64,000 bases of DNA, from assembly GCA_040398845.1 (NCBI GenBank), contig JBBATH010000001.1, positions 186,001 through 250,000 of the forward strand. Direction: 5' to 3'. Below are positions 10,408-18,459 of this stretch, piece by piece. Source of the DNA: WLND01 sp040398845 (GTDB lineage: Bacteria; Actinomycetota; Actinomycetes; S36-B12). Each line of letters starts with the position of its first letter. Within the stretch, counting starts at the first letter, position 1. Made by a program: the position numbers and the translations under genes. The notes under the pieces are model-generated. The model was not told where the DNA came from and did not search any database. It saw only the letters and a list, made by a program, of their open reading frames with translations.

Positions 10408-10584
10408 ATGCACCTCGTGCTCGGAATCCTGGCGTTCGGATTTCTCGTCGTCATTGTCATTGGCGGCGTGACCGGTCGATTGAACATGCGTTCATGCTGC
10501 TCGCCGGTGCCGTTGGAGATGGATCTTCGACTCAATCCCGCGATTGATCCGGGCAGACCTGCGTTGCCTGAAGCCGATCACTGA
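10408..10584 (+). CDS. Small single-pass membrane protein with Cys-Cys motif
   Basis: Predicted 58-aa protein. It begins eight bases after the FMN-reductase stop. Residues 3-21 (LVLGILAFGFLVVIVIGGV) form one hydrophobic helix, followed by a short tail with MRSCCSPVP and an acidic, proline-containing end. The layout (one helix, then R-S-C-C and a 'DLRLNPAI' stretch) looks like a conserved small actinobacterial membrane protein, but I do not know a function. Its last 53 bases overlap the 3' end of the convergent marR gene. The clean frame, helix and tight spacing support it; no ribosome site is obvious. Confidence 0.5.
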   Translation: MHLVLGILAFGFLVVIVIGGVTGRLNMRSCCSPVPLEMDLRLNPAIDPGRPALPEADH

Positions 10585-11011
10585 TCTTCTGGCAGGCCGA
10601 GCCGAGGGCACGAAACTCTTCGGGGGTGAGAGCATCGACGAGATGCGAGCGAACGCTTGCCACGTGGTCTGGAGCAGCCCGCACCAGGGTCGTCCAGCCC
10701 TCCTCGGTGAGCGCTGAAAAGGACCCCCGCCGATCTTCGGTGCAGACGACACGTGCGACGAGTCCAGCTCCCTCCATGCGATCAATCTGGTGTGAGAGGC
10801 GACTGCGCGACGACAGGGTGCGCTCTGCGAGTTCACTCATTCGCAGCCGGCGATCCGGTGCCTCAGAAAGCCACACGAGAATCTCGTAGTCGGCGGAGGT
10901 CAAGCCCTGCTGATCTTGCAGATCACGGTTGAGTTGGTCGCTGAGCAGGCGTGAGGCGCTGAGCCAGGCGCGCCATGACTGCTGCTGCTCGAGGGTGAGC
11001 CAGTTCATCAT
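10532..11011 (-). CDS. MarR family transcriptional regulator
   Basis: Winged-helix dimeric repressor, 159 aa. Seen: N-terminal dimerisation helix WRAWLSASRLLSDQLNRDL, recognition region LTSADYEILVWLSEAPDRRL then MSELAERTLSSRSRLSHQID, and the wing VARVVCTEDRRGSFSALTEEG with the DRR motif typical of the family. Its 3' end overlaps a small convergent membrane-protein frame. MarR members often control neighbouring flavin or quinone reductases, so the FMN-reductase gene is a candidate target, but no operator was identified. Confidence 0.92.
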   Translation of the reverse strand: MMNWLTLEQQQSWRAWLSASRLLSDQLNRDLQDQQGLTSADYEILVWLSEAPDRRLRMSELAERTLSSRSRLSHQIDRMEGAGLVARVVCTEDRRGSFSALTEEGWTTLVRAAPDHVASVRSHLVDALTPEEFRALGSACQKISDRLQATQVCPDQSRD

Positions 11012-11041
11012 AGAGAGATGGTACTCGCGTTGGTTGAATTG

Positions 11042-11824
11042 CTAACTATCCTCGGTGTGAAGTGGCCAGATTCTCACTCCGCCGAGAATTCCGGCGGAGT
11101 TTGGAATGAGTCGCCCCTTCGGGCCGACGTCGACTGCGCTCAAGTGCTTGGCGTTACCGCCGCCGACGTAGAGGTGATCGAACCAGAGCATCTCGTGGAA
11201 ATGATCGATGGACTTTCGCACTCGCTTCGTCCACTTCTCATTCCCGACGGTTTGTCGCGCCGAATTGCCGAGGGCGACGTCGGTAGTCTCGCCGCGGCGA
11301 AACGGTCCGTGGGAAAGTTCAAGATGTGGAAGCAGCCTTCCCTCGTTGAACAGTGCAGTGCCAACGCCGGTGCCAAGGGTCATCACGAATTCAAGGCCCT
11401 GGCCTTGGACAACTGCGCACCCTTGCATGTCGGCGTCGTTCACCACCTTTGTCGGGACACCGAGCAGTTCGGCGAGTGCCGATCCGAGGTCAAACTCCGA
11501 CCACGCGAGTGTGAGTCCAAGATGGCGATCACCGGCACACTCTGCCCGCGACAGCGATGGAACTTCGATGACCCGACCACGACGGACGAGACCGGGGAAT
11601 CCGACTGAGGCTCGGTGGGCACCGCGCAGTGGATCGACGAGCGCGGCCACTGCCGAGATGAGGGTGTGCGGGGGACACGGATAGGGCGTGTCGACCCTGC
11701 GCCGCTCGGTGGTCATCTGACCCGCTTGATCAAGCACTGAGGCCTTCAGCCCGCTCCCGCCGATGTCTATTGCGAGGGTACGTACTTCATGGGGCCACAC
11801 TGTGCCCATGCGGGACAGGATCAT
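11042..11824 (-). CDS. ROK family glucokinase, polyphosphate-glucokinase-like
   Basis: Phosphorylates glucose at C6 using ATP or polyphosphate. 260 aa, matching actinobacterial polyphosphate glucokinases. Seen: the phosphate-binding LAIDIGGSGLKASVLDQAG, SVGFPGLVRRG, the sugar-binding/catalytic VVNDADMQGC (catalytic Asp), and the ROK signature EFVMTLGTGVGTALFNEG, then HLELSHGPFRRGET. The usual Zn-binding CGxxGC cluster of other ROK kinases is absent, as in the polyphosphate-using subgroup. It lies 13 bases downstream of map on the same strand, so the two are probably co-transcribed. A start at MGTVW (11809) is also possible. Confidence 0.85.
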   Translation of the reverse strand: MILSRMGTVWPHEVRTLAIDIGGSGLKASVLDQAGQMTTERRRVDTPYPCPPHTLISAVAALVDPLRGAHRASVGFPGLVRRGRVIEVPSLSRAECAGDRHLGLTLAWSEFDLGSALAELLGVPTKVVNDADMQGCAVVQGQGLEFVMTLGTGVGTALFNEGRLLPHLELSHGPFRRGETTDVALGNSARQTVGNEKWTKRVRKSIDHFHEMLWFDHLYVGGGNAKHLSAVDVGPKGRLIPNSAGILGGVRIWPLHTEDS

Positions 11825-11837
11825 CGTTGATGTTGAG

Positions 11838-12740
11838 TCAGGAGCCGGCGGGTGCCGGCCAGATCGTGACCCCGGTGGGCAGGGTGAGGATCTCTGAACC
11901 CGTCTCGGTGACGACGAGCGTGTGCTCGAACTGGGCAGTCCTGCGAAGGTCCTTCGTCACGACTGTCCAGCCATCGCTCCACATGTCGTAGTCGTGTGTA
12001 CCGAGCGTGAGCATCGGTTCGATCGTAAATGTCATGCCCACCTCGAGGATGACGTTGGCGCGAGGGTCGTCATAGTGGGGGACCACAAGTCCGGTGTGGA
12101 ACGAGGTGCCGATCCCGTGTCCGGTGAAGTCACGGACGACCCCGTAGTTGAAGCGCCGGGCGTAGCTCTCAATCACCCGGCCGATCACATTGAGTGGGCG
12201 CCCCGGCGCGACTGCGGCGATACCTCGTCGCGTTGCCTCCCGGGTGCGCTCGACGAGGAGTTGTGACTCCTCATCGACCTCACCGACGAGGAAGGTTGCG
12301 TTCGTGTCACCGTGTACCCCGCCGATGTATGCGGTGATGTCGATGTTGCAGATATCGCCGTCGAGCAACTCGGTGGAGTCGGGAATCCCATGGCAGATGA
12401 CCTCGTTTAGCGAGGAGCACAGTGACTTCGGGAAGCCTCGGTAGCCTAAGGTCGACGGATATGCGTTGTTGTCGCAGAGAAATTCATGACCAACTCGGTC
12501 GAGCTCATCGGTCGTGACGCCTGGCCGCACATTCCGTCCGACCTCGACGAGTGCATCGGCTGCAATTCGTCCGGCGATGCGCATCGCCTCGATTGTCTCG
12601 AGGTCCTTGACCTCAGAGCCCCCATAGGGGGTAGGGGCGGGTCGGCCGACGTATTCCGGTCGGACGATTGGAGCCGGCACATGTCGCGTGCCTGTCACCT
12701 GCCCGGGTCGTAGTGGCTCGGTTCGAATCGCTGTCGACAT
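11838..12740 (-). CDS. map: Methionine aminopeptidase, type I
   Basis: Removes N-terminal methionine from nascent proteins; essential housekeeping metalloenzyme. 300 aa with an N-terminal extension of about 45 residues (VRPEYVGRPAPTPYGG) as in actinobacterial MapB. Metal ligands can be placed: D in NIDITAYIGGVHGDTNATF (two Asp), H in GHGIGTSFHT, E in FTIEPMLTLG and E in QFEHTLVVTETG. The conserved CHGIPD loop is also present. It is followed within 13 bases by the glucokinase gene and is divergent from the small 'SWYYC' gene with an 85-base spacer. Confidence 0.96.
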   Translation of the reverse strand: MSTAIRTEPLRPGQVTGTRHVPAPIVRPEYVGRPAPTPYGGSEVKDLETIEAMRIAGRIAADALVEVGRNVRPGVTTDELDRVGHEFLCDNNAYPSTLGYRGFPKSLCSSLNEVICHGIPDSTELLDGDICNIDITAYIGGVHGDTNATFLVGEVDEESQLLVERTREATRRGIAAVAPGRPLNVIGRVIESYARRFNYGVVRDFTGHGIGTSFHTGLVVPHYDDPRANVILEVGMTFTIEPMLTLGTHDYDMWSDGWTVVTKDLRRTAQFEHTLVVTETGSEILTLPTGVTIWPAPAGS

Positions 12741-12825
12741 GATCCGAAGTCTAGATCCTCCGCTGACGTCGGTAGAGTCGTGGAGACGTCAGCATGCACA
12801 ACAGGATGATCTTGAGGAGGTTGGG

Positions 12826-12984
12826 ATGAGTTGGTACTACTGCCTGGTACACAAGGCTGTCGAACCGGAAGCGGGCTGTGCGAATGCGGAGCGGATGGGG
12901 CCGTATGCCACGGAGGCTGAGGCTGGCGCCGCACTCGAGAAGGCGCATGACCGAAATGAGGCCTTTGACACGGACGAGGACTGA
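12826..12984 (+). CDS. Conserved small actinobacterial protein (SWYYCLVHK type)
   Basis: Protein of 52 aa starting at ATG 12826, with GAGGAGG five bases upstream. The pattern MSWYYCLVHKAVEPEAGC, NAERMGPYATEAEAGAALEK and an acidic C-terminus (DTDED) is a recognised small actinobacterial family without known function. Cys6 and Cys18 and the initial WYYC suggest a small folded or metal-linked domain; the YATEAEAGAALE stretch resembles SPOR-like 'PYATEAEA' repeats. It is followed 18 bases later by a perfect 14-bp terminator stem, so it is probably monocistronic. Confidence 0.8.
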   Translation: MSWYYCLVHKAVEPEAGCANAERMGPYATEAEAGAALEKAHDRNEAFDTDED

Positions 12985-13002
12985 GCCTGCTGGTCACATG
13001 AT

Positions 13003-13040
13003 GACAAATGGCCCGCACCTACTGGCGCGGGCCATTTGTC
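13003..13040. terminator. Perfect 14-bp bidirectional terminator stem-loop
   Basis: GACAAATGGCCCGC pairs perfectly with GCGGGCCATTTGTC around a 10-base loop. It sits between the convergent small actinobacterial gene and the histone-like gene, and its arms end in T-rich and A-rich runs usable from both strands. Confidence 0.8.
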
Positions 13041-13057
13041 GTTGAGACTGATTGCGA

Positions 13058-13566
13058 CTACGCCTTCTTGGCGGGTGCCTTTTTCACTGCGGCCTTCTTG
13101 ACCGGTGCCTTCTTTGCTGCAACTTTTTTGGCGGGTGCCTTCTTCACTACAGCCTTCTTGACCGGTGCCTTCTTGACCGGTGCCTTCTTGACCGGTGCCT
13201 TCTTGACCGGTGCCTTCTTNNNNNNNNNNNNNNNNNNNNNNNNNNNNNNNNNNNNNNNNNNNNNNNNNNNNNNNNNNNNNNNNNNNNNNNNNNNNNNNNN
13301 NNNNNNNNNNNNNNNNNNNGTGCCTTCTTGACCGGTGCCTTCTTGACCGGTGCCTTCTTGACCGGTGCCTTCTTGACCGGTGCCTTCTTCACTACAGCCT
13401 TCTTGGCTGGTGCCTTTTTCACTGCGGCCTTCTTGACCGGTGACTTCTTCGCTACCGCCTTTTTCACTACCGCCTTTTTCACTGCTGCTTTCTTGGCGGG
13501 TGCCTTTTTCACTGCTGCTTTTTTCACTACCGTCTTGCGAACCGTTGCTTTCTTAGCGACCGCCAC
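13058..13566 (-). CDS. Histone H1-like Ala/Lys-rich DNA-binding protein (interrupted by assembly gap)
   Basis: Nucleoid-associated or H1-like tail protein. It starts MAVAKKATVRKTVVKKAAV and continues as pentapeptide-like KKAPV/KKAPA/KKAAV repeats to APAKKA followed by TAG at 13058-13060. Nearly every third base position is C/T-constrained on the + strand, giving the GCCTTCTT repeats. The gap of 100 Ns splits the gene: the upstream part reads in one frame and the downstream part in another, which simply means the real gap is not exactly 100 bases. Length is therefore unknown, at least 135 aa. Lysine-rich tails of this kind are widespread in actinobacteria, where they bind DNA; no globular HU domain is visible in the part shown. 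Confidence 0.75.
13140..13383. repeat. Tandem 15-bp coding repeat flanking the assembly gap
   Basis: Perfect or near-perfect copies of GCCTTCTTGACCGGT (KKAPV on the minus strand) occur at least four times on each side of the N run. Such identity explains the assembly break and implies that copy number may vary between strains. Confidence 0.9.
13220..13319. other. Assembly gap (100 Ns)
   Basis: Exactly 100 N characters inside the histone-like gene. This is a scaffolding placeholder, not a measured length. Confidence 0.99.
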
Positions 13567-13709
13567 ATTGCCTCCCGTGTCGATGGATCTGCACGGTGCA
13601 GATGCCTCATGATGAACTTTGACAGAGCATGTCAGATAATCGCTGCAAATACAGGCTGAGTAGTGCGCCCGTGTCGGTCGTTCTCAGGCAATGGATAAGT
13701 GCGGCTGCG

Positions 13710-14990
13710 TCAAGGATTGTCAATGTGCGGTGAGGATTCATCTACCTTGATTTTTTGAATCATCGATTCTCTCTGCAAATCAACACTTTTCCGCGTGTCA
13801 TATTTCCAAAGGCTCGGCATAGAAAAGGCTGCAAGGGTGACGCCCACGACGCACATCACTCCGCCGCTCACAAAAGACATCCGCAAATTCGAGAGCGATG
13901 CGGCTGCGCTGCTTCGGACTTGTCCGAGTTGTGGACCGATTGTGTAGCTGAGCATCTCGATGCCGGCCATACGTCCGCGCATCTCGTCGGGGATGGTCTG
14001 ATTCCAGATGAGTCCACGGAAGATGCCGCTCACCATGTCGCCTGCTCCCGCGATCGCGAGAAAGAACAACACGAACCACAGTGATTGGGTCACGCCAACC
14101 AACGCCATTCCAGCACCCCACAGCAGTGCGCCAAAAACGACCGCGCGTCCATGGTGATTGATGCGTGGCACCCAACCGCTCGTGAAGGTCACGATGAGAC
14201 CGCCGGCTGCGCTCGCAGCGTAGAGAAGTCCAAGCGCCCAAGGAGCACCGAGTTCGACAGCTAGGAATGGGAAGAGCGCATACGGAAAGGCGAAAATCAT
14301 CGCGATGAGGTCGACCGCATAGGTGCCGAGCAGATCCCTTCGACTCGTTGCGTAGCGCATGCCCTCGACGATGTGATGAAGCGTCGGCTTCTCTGTCGTG
14401 CCCGTGAGTGGACGTAATGCGCGCAGTCGCCACAGCAGGAGAAAGGACGCGGCGAAACTGACGACATCGAATGCATATGCCGATGCCGCGCCACCTGCGC
14501 TGAGAAGCAGTCCGCCGATCGCCGGGCCGACGATGCTGCCGAGATTCCATTTGATCGTGTTGAGTGCCCCGGCAGCAGCGAGTTGGTCGTGTGGCACAAG
14601 CCGCGGTGTCATCGCATCAAGTGATGGACGCTGGAGCCCGTTGTTGGCTGCGAGCAGGACGGCGATCACGTAGAGCACCCAGAGTTGAGGCTCTGGCAGC
14701 AAGGCGTTCACCAGGAGGACAGCAACGAGTATCAGGGCGCTGAACTCTGTGGCGAGAACCATGACGCGGCGGTCGATCGAATCAGCGAGTGAACCGCCGT
14801 AGAGGCCGAAGATGATGAGTGGAGCAATCTCAACGAGGCCGATGAGCCCGACTGCGAGGTATGAATCGGTGAGGTGAGCTACCTGAAAGGGGAGCGCGAC
14901 GTAGGTGATCATCGAACCGAGATAGGTGATGACGCCGCTGAAGAAGAGCAGTCGGTAATCGCGCGACTGACGCAGTGGGGTGAAGTCCAT
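13710..14990 (-). CDS. MFS transporter, EntS-like (MFS_3) exporter
   Basis: Inner-membrane exporter of the major facilitator superfamily, about 426 aa with roughly 12 hydrophobic segments. The N-terminus DFTPLRQSRDYRLLFFSGVIT and the loop motif GGSLADSIDRRVMVLATE match the EntS/MFS_3 subfamily, which exports siderophores and drugs; RGRMAGIEMLSYTIGPQLGQ is also typical. The start is ATG 14990; a GTG five codons earlier is possible. The C-terminal 30 residues are hydrophilic. It is divergent from npdG with a 42-base gap between starts. No siderophore genes are nearby, so the substrate is unknown. Confidence 0.88.
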   Translation of the reverse strand: MDFTPLRQSRDYRLLFFSGVITYLGSMITYVALPFQVAHLTDSYLAVGLIGLVEIAPLIIFGLYGGSLADSIDRRVMVLATEFSALILVAVLLVNALLPEPQLWVLYVIAVLLAANNGLQRPSLDAMTPRLVPHDQLAAAGALNTIKWNLGSIVGPAIGGLLLSAGGAASAYAFDVVSFAASFLLLWRLRALRPLTGTTEKPTLHHIVEGMRYATSRRDLLGTYAVDLIAMIFAFPYALFPFLAVELGAPWALGLLYAASAAGGLIVTFTSGWVPRINHHGRAVVFGALLWGAGMALVGVTQSLWFVLFFLAIAGAGDMVSGIFRGLIWNQTIPDEMRGRMAGIEMLSYTIGPQLGQVRSSAAASLSNLRMSFVSGGVMCVVGVTLAAFSMPSLWKYDTRKSVDLQRESMIQKIKVDESSPHIDNP

Positions 14991-15032
14991 GCGCAGGCGG
15001 GTCACCGCATCAGTGTGGCAGGATGCAGAGTT

Positions 15033-15746
15033 ATGAACTCAACACCCACTGCGCCGGCAGTCGACCCCCGTGACCTCCCTGATGTGTCTGGCCTGAAGGT
15101 CGGTGTGCTCGGTGGCACCGGAGAGCAGGGACGCGGCCTAGCGCGACGCTTGGCGATGGCTGGTCATCGGGTCACCCTGGGATCGCGCGACGCGTCGCGG
15201 GCACAGGCGGCTGCCGATGAACTTGGCGCCGGTGTCGCAGGTGGGGGCGCGGTCGATGGTGCGACCAACGAGGCATGCGCTGCGGGCGCTGACATCGTCA
15301 TCGTCGCGGTTCCGTGGGATGGTCACGGTGACCTGCTGCGGTCGCTCAGTGGTGTGCTTGCAGGCAAGGTCGTCGTGGACTGTGTCAATCCCCTTGGCTT
15401 CGACAAGCAGGGCGCATTCGCGCTGAAGGTGGACGAGGGATCCGCTGCCGAACAGGCCGCATCGATTCTCACCGAGAGCAAGGTCGTCGGAGCCTTCCAT
15501 CACATTTCTGCAGTGCTCCTCCTCGACGAGGCCACGGACTCCATCGACACAGATGTTCTTGTCCTCGGCGATGACCGTGAGGCAACCGACATCGTTCAGG
15601 CGCTTGCCAATCGGATCCCCGGAATGCGAGGCGTGTTCGCCGGCCGCCTTCGCAACTGCGGTCAGGTCGAGGCCATGACAGCGAACCTCATCTCAATCAA
15701 CCGCCGGTACAAGTGCCACGCGGGGGTACGCGTCACCGACGTCTAG
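15033..15746 (+). CDS. npdG: F420-dependent NADP reductase
   Basis: Transfers hydride between NADPH and coenzyme F420. 237 aa. The Rossmann motif VGVLGGTGEQGRGLARRL and GHRVTLGSRDASRAQ bind NADPH; VIVAVPWDGHGDLL, VVDCVNPLGFDKQG and KVVGAFHHISAVLL are the NpdG-family signatures, and the tail MRGVFAGRLRNCGQVEAMTANLISINRRY is the conserved C-terminal domain. It indicates that the organism makes or uses F420, as many actinobacteria do. The start ATG 15033 is used; the longer frame overlaps the MFS gene. It ends 20 bases before the convergent panB gene. Confidence 0.93.
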   Translation: MNSTPTAPAVDPRDLPDVSGLKVGVLGGTGEQGRGLARRLAMAGHRVTLGSRDASRAQAAADELGAGVAGGGAVDGATNEACAAGADIVIVAVPWDGHGDLLRSLSGVLAGKVVVDCVNPLGFDKQGAFALKVDEGSAAEQAASILTESKVVGAFHHISAVLLLDEATDSIDTDVLVLGDDREATDIVQALANRIPGMRGVFAGRLRNCGQVEAMTANLISINRRYKCHAGVRVTDV

Positions 15747-15765
15747 CGAGGATGGTGCTGCCACA

Positions 15766-16620
15766 TCAGGAGTATGCGTGCTCCGTGGCCGGATAGGCGC
15801 CGGACGCCACGTCGGCCGCCCACGAGCCGACGGCATCAGCCATAGTTGACCTGATGTCGGCATAACGCTTGACGAATTTCGGCACTGGGCCTGCGGTGAG
15901 GCCGCAGAGGTCCTGCCAGACGATGACCTGGGCGTCGGTGTCGGGTCCTGCGCCGATCCCAATGGTCGGGATGGTGAGGATTTCGCTCACCCGCGCTGCC
16001 AACTCGGCTGGAACGACCTCGAGAACGATTGCCGCGGCGCCGGCAGACTCCATCGCCTTGGCGTCGCGCAGGAGCATGTCACCGCTCTCACCACGACCCT
16101 GCACGCGATAGCCGCCGAAGAGGTTCACCGACTGCGGGGTGAGCCCAAGGTGGCCGATCACCGGCACTCCGGCCGCTGCGAGCGCCTCGACCTGTGGCAG
16201 TACGAATGCACCGCCCTCGAGTTTCACAGCGTGGGCTCCACCCTCCTTCATGAAGATCGACGCGGTTCGCAACGCTTGAGATACCGACTCCTGGTAGGAA
16301 CCGAAGGGGAGGTCTGCAATGACAACTGCGCGCTTGGACCCACGCACGACTGCTCGCACGAGCGGGACGAGTTCATCAACCGTGACCGGCAGGGTGCTGT
16401 CATGGCCGTAGACGACCATCGCCGCTGAGTCGCCGACGAGCAGGGCAGGGATGCCAGCCTCGTCGAAGATCGCAGCGGTCAGGGCGTCATACGCGGTGAT
16501 CATGGGCCAGCGCTCTCCCCGGGCAGTCGCCTGGGCGAGGTCGCGCATCGTGACACGGCGACCAACGGCAGCGCCGTAGAAGGTTTCTTGGGGCGCGCGC
16601 ACGTTGAAGTCGTCAGACAT
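15766..16620 (-). CDS. panB: 3-methyl-2-oxobutanoate hydroxymethyltransferase
   Basis: First committed step of pantothenate/CoA synthesis: transfers a hydroxymethyl group from methylene-tetrahydrofolate to ketoisovalerate. 284 aa from ATG 16620. TIM-barrel signatures: ITAYDALTAAIFDEAGIPALLVGDS (Mg-binding Asp), LPFGSYQES, AHAVKLEGG, PVIGHLGLTPQSVN and TIGIGAGPDTDAQVIVWQDLCG with the catalytic Glu region LEVVPAEL. The 83 codons upstream in the same frame are compositionally poor and excluded. It is convergent with npdG. panB also lies near the glutamine synthetase cluster in mycobacteria, consistent with conserved actinobacterial gene neighbourhoods. Confidence 0.96.
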   Translation of the reverse strand: MSDDFNVRAPQETFYGAAVGRRVTMRDLAQATARGERWPMITAYDALTAAIFDEAGIPALLVGDSAAMVVYGHDSTLPVTVDELVPLVRAVVRGSKRAVVIADLPFGSYQESVSQALRTASIFMKEGGAHAVKLEGGAFVLPQVEALAAAGVPVIGHLGLTPQSVNLFGGYRVQGRGESGDMLLRDAKAMESAGAAAIVLEVVPAELAARVSEILTIPTIGIGAGPDTDAQVIVWQDLCGLTAGPVPKFVKRYADIRSTMADAVGSWAADVASGAYPATEHAYS

Positions 16621-16738
16621 TTCAGTCTCCACTCTCGAGGCTCCCATGCGGAGTCCCCGGACAGAGGTAATGTTGCCACGTCGCCGCATCAATTGGTAGG
16701 CGTTTCGGGATTTTTTTGGCGACGAGGGCAGGCACTTC

Positions 16739-18451
16739 ATGGACGCTGACCGCTGGATGACATCGGGGGAGGGCCACCCGCGACGATGGAGCATTCTCGG
16801 GGTGCTCGTGCTGAGCCTGCTCATCGTTGTCCTCGACAACACCGTGCTGAACATCGCCCTGCCGACCATTCAGCGTGACCTCGACGCATCGCAGGGTCAG
16901 CTGGTCTGGGCGGTCGACTCCTACATCCTCGTTTTCGCCTCGCTGCTGTTCACGTGGGGAGTCCTCGGGGATCGCATCGGTCGAAAAAAAGTACTCCTCA
17001 TCGGGCTCATACTGTTCGGATTGGCGTCGGCGATCTGCGCCTTCTCGGACTCGGCTCCGATGCTCATCGGCTTCCGTGCGGTCATGGGCGTGGGTGGTGC
17101 TGCGGTGCTGCCCACCACGCTTGCCATCATCACCGTGGTGTTTCCGCCGCACGAGCGAGGGAAGGCGATCGGCACTTGGGCCGGTGCGGTAGGCGCGGCC
17201 ATCGCCCTTGGCCCAGTGCTCGGCGGCGTCTTGCTTGAGCACCCGCAGTGGTCCAATTGGCTCACGGGCAATGACTGGGGCTCTGTCTTCCTCATCAACG
17301 TACCGATCGTCATGATCGCGGTCATTGCTATCTTCCGGGTGGTCCCTGAGACCCGGAATCCGAATGCGCGCAGGCTCGACTTTGCCGGGCTGTCTATTTC
17401 AGTGGTCGGTCTGGTCCTGCTCATCTACGGCATCATTCATGCGTCCGAGACGAAAGACTGGCTCGCCCTCGCCGTCGTCCTCCCGATCGTCGGGGGAATC
17501 CTCGTCATCGCGCTCTTTCTCTTCCTCGAGGCGCGCAGCGAGCACGCGAGCTTCGACGTTTCACTCTTTCGCAACCGCGGCTATGCCGTGAGCCTCGTCG
17601 CGGTGAGCTTGTCATTCTTCGCCCTCTCCGGGTTGACGTTCTCCCTGCCCTTCTATCTTCAGATCCTTCGCGGCTACAGCACGCTCACTGCTGGCCTGTG
17701 CTTCGTTCCGTTCGCCGTCGGGCAGCTTCTCGCAGCGCCCCGCAGCGCCGCGATGGTGTCGCGATTCGGCTACCGCAAGGTCATGACCACCGGGCTTGTG
17801 CTCGTCACGATCTCACTCCTGGGCCTTTCACAGTTGCGTATCGACAGCCCCCTCTGGTTCCTGCTCGTGCTGTTCTTCGTGTTCGGATTCGGCATGGGCA
17901 ATGTGATCGCCCCCGGCTCGACGGTGATGCAGAACGTCCTGCCTCTGGCCCGGGCGGGGGCGGGATCAGCGGTGCAGAACACGGTGCGCCAAGTGTTCGG
18001 GGCGCTCGGTGTTGCCATCATCGGGACGATCCTTGCTACTCAGTACGCGAGCAACATCGCGCCGGCCCTCGATGCCCTGCCGCCGGCATTCCCTGACGCC
18101 GCTAAGGAGGCTGCGAGCGAGTCGATCATCGCGACCGTGTCGGTGCTCGGGCAGGCGTCGGCCGATGGCCTTGCGGCATCAACCGTCGCGACATTGCAAG
18201 CGGGAGCGTTCGAGGCATTTCTCGGCGCGACCCACGTCACGTTCATCATTTCCCTCGTGATCGTCGCCATTGGGGCCATCATTGTCGGCTTCTTCCTGCC
18301 CCACATCAGCCCGCCCACTGCGGCGATGGAGCGGGGCGTGGCGCCCGAGCCCGTCGATGCGGCCGACGAACTGGTCCAGCGCGAGGCCGCGTCATATGAG
18401 GATGAGGCGGCCACCGAGTACAGAGAAAAGCGCAGGCTGACGGAGGAGTAG
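16739..18451 (+). CDS. MFS drug exporter, DHA2 family (14 TM, EmrB/QacA type)
   Basis: Proton-driven multidrug efflux pump in the cytoplasmic membrane, 570 aa with about 14 hydrophobic segments. Seen: DNTVLNIALPTIQRDL (DHA2 motif D1), WAVDSYILVFASLLFTWG, the loop motif GDRIGRKKVLLIGL, RAVMGVGGAAVLPTTLAII (motif C region) and FGFGMGNVIAPGSTVMQN. A long acidic C-terminal tail (PEPVDAADELVQREAASYED) is cytoplasmic. Its stop lies nine bases from the end of the convergent nadE gene. No local regulator is apparent. Confidence 0.93.
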   Translation: MDADRWMTSGEGHPRRWSILGVLVLSLLIVVLDNTVLNIALPTIQRDLDASQGQLVWAVDSYILVFASLLFTWGVLGDRIGRKKVLLIGLILFGLASAICAFSDSAPMLIGFRAVMGVGGAAVLPTTLAIITVVFPPHERGKAIGTWAGAVGAAIALGPVLGGVLLEHPQWSNWLTGNDWGSVFLINVPIVMIAVIAIFRVVPETRNPNARRLDFAGLSISVVGLVLLIYGIIHASETKDWLALAVVLPIVGGILVIALFLFLEARSEHASFDVSLFRNRGYAVSLVAVSLSFFALSGLTFSLPFYLQILRGYSTLTAGLCFVPFAVGQLLAAPRSAAMVSRFGYRKVMTTGLVLVTISLLGLSQLRIDSPLWFLLVLFFVFGFGMGNVIAPGSTVMQNVLPLARAGAGSAVQNTVRQVFGALGVAIIGTILATQYASNIAPALDALPPAFPDAAKEAASESIIATVSVLGQASADGLAASTVATLQAGAFEAFLGATHVTFIISLVIVAIGAIIVGFFLPHISPPTAAMERGVAPEPVDAADELVQREAASYEDEAATEYREKRRLTEE

Positions 18452-18459
18452 GGCGGCGG

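Noticed and set aside
13140..13383. CRISPR-like array
   Set aside because: Repeats are head-to-tail 15-bp coding units without unique spacers, encoding Lys/Ala/Pro/Val.
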